Shown: positions 6,885 through 8,984 of the stretch, piece after piece
How the letters are laid out: every line of letters starts with the position of its first letter
Numbering within the stretch: the first letter of the stretch is position 1
NCBI GenBank assembly: GCA_030691225.1
Contig: JAUYES010000349.1
Coordinates: forward strand, 1 to 8,984
From: Holophaga sp.
Lineage (GTDB): Bacteria > Acidobacteriota > Holophagae > Holophagales > Holophagaceae
Reading direction: 5' to 3'
DNA: 8,984 nucleotides
The notes under the pieces: model-generated
What the model was told of the DNA's origin: nothing
What the model saw: the letters and a program-made list of their open reading frames with translations, nothing else
The model's database searches: none
Position numbers and translations under genes: made by a program

Positions 6885-8156
6885 TCATCGCTTCGTCTGC
6901 CAAGAGGCGAAGCCCGTGCCCGAGAGGATCGCCTTGGCTTGGCCCTCTAGCTCCTTCGCAGGTTGATGGGCGTTGATCTCGTCGTGGATGGCGCGGTTCT
7001 CCTGGTTAAAGACTTTGAGGCGAGAGAGGTAGAACTCCCGCAGCTGCGAAAGCTTCTGAATCGTCTGGGCCTGATTCTTAAGAATCGAAGCATCCTCTTG
7101 CGCGTTGGTGTACCAATCCAGGGTATTGGAGGGGATCACCAGCGCCTGGAGATGGGCTGGCACTGCGCCAAAGAGATCGTTGGGGCCAGGCACGCCGCTG
7201 CCCCAGTCGAGGTAATTCTTGAATACGGATTTAAGAATGTTGTTAGAAAAAACAGTCTGTTTGTTAAGCAGCAGTTGATTGATCTTCTGGGCGTTTTCCG
7301 AGGCGATGAGATTCATGGCCTTCCACTGCTCGGTCATTTTCTGCAGCGCTTGAACACGCAGCATCACCTTGTCGCTGGGAAGGCCCAGAAACTTGATTTG
7401 GCAGGCGTAACCAGGCTTTTCCCGCTTCAGTTGATCGAGACGACTCTTGATGTTCCCTAGCGTGCCCTTCATGCTTTCCAGGCCCTGACGAGCCAGGTCC
7501 CATTTCCGGTTGAGCAGGTGCTGAGAAACGCTGTCATAGAGGGCCTGCACATTCTGAAGGCGGAAGCGCAGATCATCGTCGGGCTGGCCCGTGGCCACGA
7601 TATTCGCAGAGGAGAACCAAGAGCCGGAAACGGCCTCCACCACGACCGTGAAGGCGCCCTCCGCCTCTTGTTTTTCCGTCTGTTCCACATGGTTGCCCTG
7701 ACTGTGGCGATCGTAATGCCAGGTGGATGTTGCCTTAACCGAAAGTTGGTAGTTCCCAGGGTTTTTTGGCCCGGTGAGAGTCGCCGTGGCCTTGCCCGCA
7801 TCGGGCTTCAGGGCATCGCCCAGCTGGCCGTACCAAACCGCCGTCTCGGATTCCAGTTTCCAAATGCCGCGAAAACCTGGACCCGTCGTGAAGCTCAAGC
7901 CCGTTTCGCCCTTGGTTTCAATAACGGTGTTTCGCCCCATGTTGGCGAATTTCTCGGGCTCCATGCACCAAGCCCGGCGCCCACCGTAAACCCTGGCCTC
8001 TAGGGTCAGCCGTTCCCCCGGCCGAAGGGTGATGCGCCCGCCTTTTTCCACCGTCCCCGCGGAGGTTTTCAGGCGCACGAAGGGCGTGGGCATGGGCTCC
8101 GCCGCACTCAACGAGAGCACCGCAAAAAGGGAGAGGACATTACCGAGAATGCGCAT
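6885..8156 (-). CDS. Exported protein of unknown function with a beta-rich N-half and a helical C-half
   Basis: I do not recognise this 423-aa protein. Residues 1-18 (MRILGNVLSLFAVLSLSA) look like a Sec signal peptide, cut before AEP, with no lipobox Cys. Residues about 25-175 are rich in beta-type sequence with Gly/Thr/Trp (for example FRGIWKLESETAVWYG, 95-110, and PGNYQLSVKATSTWHY, 133-148), compatible with one or two Ig-like folds. Residues about 190-320 and 350-410 are Gln/Leu/Lys-rich and probably helical or coiled-coil. Only two cysteines occur (64 and 251). The ATG at 8156 is chosen for AAGGAG (8165-8170) 8 nt upstream and for the signal peptide; the open frame reaches 8432, but the extra 92 residues run through the intergenic repeat and are not protein-like. 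Its stop is 9 nt from the asparaginase stop. A cell-surface or periplasmic structural or binding role is possible, but this is a guess. Confidence 0.8.
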   Translation of the reverse strand: MRILGNVLSLFAVLSLSAAEPMPTPFVRLKTSAGTVEKGGRITLRPGERLTLEARVYGGRRAWCMEPEKFANMGRNTVIETKGETGLSFTTGPGFRGIWKLESETAVWYGQLGDALKPDAGKATATLTGPKNPGNYQLSVKATSTWHYDRHSQGNHVEQTEKQEAEGAFTVVVEAVSGSWFSSANIVATGQPDDDLRFRLQNVQALYDSVSQHLLNRKWDLARQGLESMKGTLGNIKSRLDQLKREKPGYACQIKFLGLPSDKVMLRVQALQKMTEQWKAMNLIASENAQKINQLLLNKQTVFSNNILKSVFKNYLDWGSGVPGPNDLFGAVPAHLQALVIPSNTLDWYTNAQEDASILKNQAQTIQKLSQLREFYLSRLKVFNQENRAIHDEINAHQPAKELEGQAKAILSGTGFASWQTKR

Positions 8157-8164
8157 CGCAGGGT

Positions 8165-8170
8165 CTCCTT
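8165..8170 (-). promoter_or_regulatory. Shine-Dalgarno site fixing the start of the exported unknown protein
   Basis: AAGGAG on the minus strand lies 8 nt upstream of the ATG at 8156. It supports the 423-aa form over the longer open frame beginning at 8432. Confidence 0.7.
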
Positions 8171-8220
8171 GGTTAGGGAAGATCCCCATCATGGTGGCAT
8201 CCTGGCATTCGCACAATGTC

Positions 8221-8242
8221 CCAGGGAAAGTTGGAACCCTGG
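8221..8242. promoter_or_regulatory. Small dyad, CCAGGG/CCCTGG
   Basis: A perfect 6-bp inverted repeat (8221-8226 and 8237-8242) flanks a 10-nt spacer, about 65 nt upstream of the exported unknown gene. It could be an operator or a short RNA hairpin; chance occurrence is also possible. A second dyad, GGCCAA (8254-8259) with TTGGCC (8272-8277), follows and touches element B. Confidence 0.3.
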
Positions 8243-8269
8243 CGAAGATCAATGGCCAACCGAAAAAAC

Positions 8270-8362
8270 AATTGGCCACAAGAAACGCAAAGAGCGCAGA
8301 AAAATAAAAATTAAGGAGAAAAGGAACAGGGATTCTATCCTTGCTTCTGTGTGCTTTGTGGC
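8270..8362. repeat. Second intergenic inverted-repeat element (element B)
   Basis: This imperfect hairpin lies in the 326-nt gap between the exported unknown gene and the ABC-F gene. GCCACAA (8275-8281) pairs with TTGTGGC (8356-8362). GCGCAGAA (8294-8301) pairs with TTCTGTGT (8345-8352), using two G-U pairs. AGGGAT (8328-8333) pairs with ATCCTT (8337-8342) at the tip. The left arm reads as three roughly 9-nt units starting CACAAGAAA, CGCAAAGAG and CGCAGAAAA, then runs into A-rich DNA. It shares the 10-mer AATTGGCCAC (8270-8279) with element A (5725-5734). A T8 run (8367-8374) lies just downstream, so a rightward terminator-like activity is conceivable, but no rightward gene precedes it. I see no gene in this gap. 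Confidence 0.65.
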
Positions 8363-8449
8363 TATCTTTTTTTTGGTTCTCTCCTGAAAAACAAAAGAAT
8401 CGCTTCCCATCCAGGGTGAGTTTCATTTCCATTCGAAGGCAATTCCCGC

Positions 8450-8461
8450 TTCCCGTGGGAA
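8450..8461. promoter_or_regulatory. Short dyad upstream of the ABC-F gene
   Basis: TTCCC and GGGAA flank a GT centre, ending 21 nt before the ATG at 8483. It lies in the expected leader and could act as an operator or weak leader hairpin. With 5-bp arms it may be chance. Confidence 0.25.
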
Positions 8462-8472
8462 ACTGGAGGGCT

Positions 8473-8477
8473 AGGAG
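8473..8477 (+). promoter_or_regulatory. Shine-Dalgarno site for the ABC-F gene
   Basis: AGGAG lies 5 nt before the ATG at 8483 and fixes the start of the partial ABC-F reading frame. Confidence 0.7.
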
Positions 8478-8482
8478 TTTTC

Positions 8483-8984
8483 ATGCCCATTGCCCTCAGT
8501 TTGGTCAAGGTGAGCAAGCGCTACGGCGCTCAGCCCATTCTTGAAGACCTATCCTTTGGCCTCATGCAGGGGGAAAAAGTAGGCCTGATCGGGCGCAACG
8601 GCACCGGTAAATCCACGCTCTTCAAGTTGCTTTCCCATGAAGAAACCCCTGATTCCGGCGAGGTGGTGATCACCCAAGGCCTGCGCCTGGCCCGTCTGGC
8701 TCAGGATCCGCACTTCGCGCCCGAAGCCACTATCCGCGAGGCCCTGGAATCCGCCTTGGCCGATCATGCAGCCCTGATTCGTCGGCATGGCGAAATCCAC
8801 GAAGAGTTGCATCGGCTTCATGAAAAACCCGAGCCGGCCCTGGAAGAACGCCTCCACACCGAACTGGAATTGGTTGAGCATCACCTGGCCCACATGGGCT
8901 GGGATCTGGAACCCCGCTTGAAGGAAGCCCAAACTACCTGGGGGCTTGTCGATTTAGAAGCGAAGGTGGAATCCCTTTCCGGCG
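8483..8984 (+). CDS. ABC-F family ATPase, 5' part (Uup-like), cut by the window end
   Basis: The first 167 codons of an ABC-F protein. These soluble tandem-ATPase proteins act on ribosomes (translation factors, resistance proteins) rather than as transporters. The frame reads MPIALSLVKVSKRYGAQPIL, then LSFGLMQGEKVGLI and Walker A GRNGTGKS (37-44). A Q-loop-type region follows (RLARLAQDP), then a charged, helical arm-like insert (about 90-135, rich in Glu, His and Leu). The segment EHHLAHMGWDLEPRL resembles the stretch preceding the signature in Uup. The window ends exactly within the signature LSGG, so the D-loop, the linker and the second ATPase domain lie outside. Uup is the closest match I can suggest, but EttA-like or other ABC-F classes cannot be excluded without the linker and C-terminus. 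The frame stays open to the edge, with no stop. Confidence 0.88.
   Translation, partial: MPIALSLVKVSKRYGAQPILEDLSFGLMQGEKVGLIGRNGTGKSTLFKLLSHEETPDSGEVVITQGLRLARLAQDPHFAPEATIREALESALADHAALIRRHGEIHEELHRLHEKPEPALEERLHTELELVEHHLAHMGWDLEPRLKEAQTTWGLVDLEAKVESLSG

Noticed and set aside
8220..8243. tRNA T-arm-like sequence on the minus strand (GGGTTCCAAC)
   Set aside because: The loop length is wrong for a T-arm, and no acceptor, D or anticodon arms can be found around it.
8341..8368. Promoter for the ABC-F gene (TTGCTT, 16 nt, TATCTT)
   Set aside because: Both boxes match poorly and lie inside the element B arm; not strong enough to annotate.
8157..8432. N-terminal extension of the exported unknown protein
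   Set aside because: The added residues run through the intergenic hairpin and would bury the signal peptide. A good AAGGAG supports the start at 8156.

Overview
The window looks like ordinary chromosomal DNA of a GC-rich, Gram-negative bacterium. Exported proteins with Sec signal peptides, an LplT-type lysophospholipid transporter and an NtrC/NtrY-type two-component pair all fit a diderm. The protein style and the intergenic ~10-nt repeat hairpins remind me of Acidobacteriota (Holophaga/Geothrix type). That assignment is an impression and cannot be proven from this sequence.

Layout. Positions 1-204 hold no convincing gene: there is a run of 15 C at 8-22, then AT-rich leader DNA. A DUF2238 (YjdF-like) membrane protein runs rightward (205-855). 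It converges on a leftward two-gene unit: an LplT-like MFS transporter (2814-1549) followed by a PAP2_C-type membrane phosphatase/transferase (1552-902), which overlap in an ATGA. The MFS gene is divergent from a rightward pair: an NtrC-family sigma-54 activator (2930-4300) and a membrane histidine kinase (4297-5601), again overlapping in an ATGA. Next comes a repeat-rich gap (5602-5900) with five perfect 10-nt copies and a large inverted repeat. An exported plant-type asparaginase/isoaspartyl peptidase follows (5901-6875). It converges, with 9 nt between stop codons, on a leftward exported protein of unknown function (8156-6885). A second gap (8157-8482) carries another inverted-repeat element and small dyads. 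The window closes with the first 167 codons of an ABC-F ATPase (8483 to the edge).

How the parts relate. The MFS and PAP2 genes look translationally coupled and could both act on membrane lipids. The kinase and regulator form a cognate pair, and their position suggests, but does not show, that they control the divergent lipid genes. The asparaginase, the unknown exported protein and the ABC-F protein show no clear pathway link.

The most unusual signal is the pair of intergenic elements at about 5602-5764 and 8270-8362. Each contains AATTGGCCAC leading into three degenerate 9-10-nt units that grade into an A-run, plus an inverted partner arm. The arms are arranged inside-out between the two elements, which suggests a modular, REP/BIME-like repeat family. 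No novel protein-coding system is evident.
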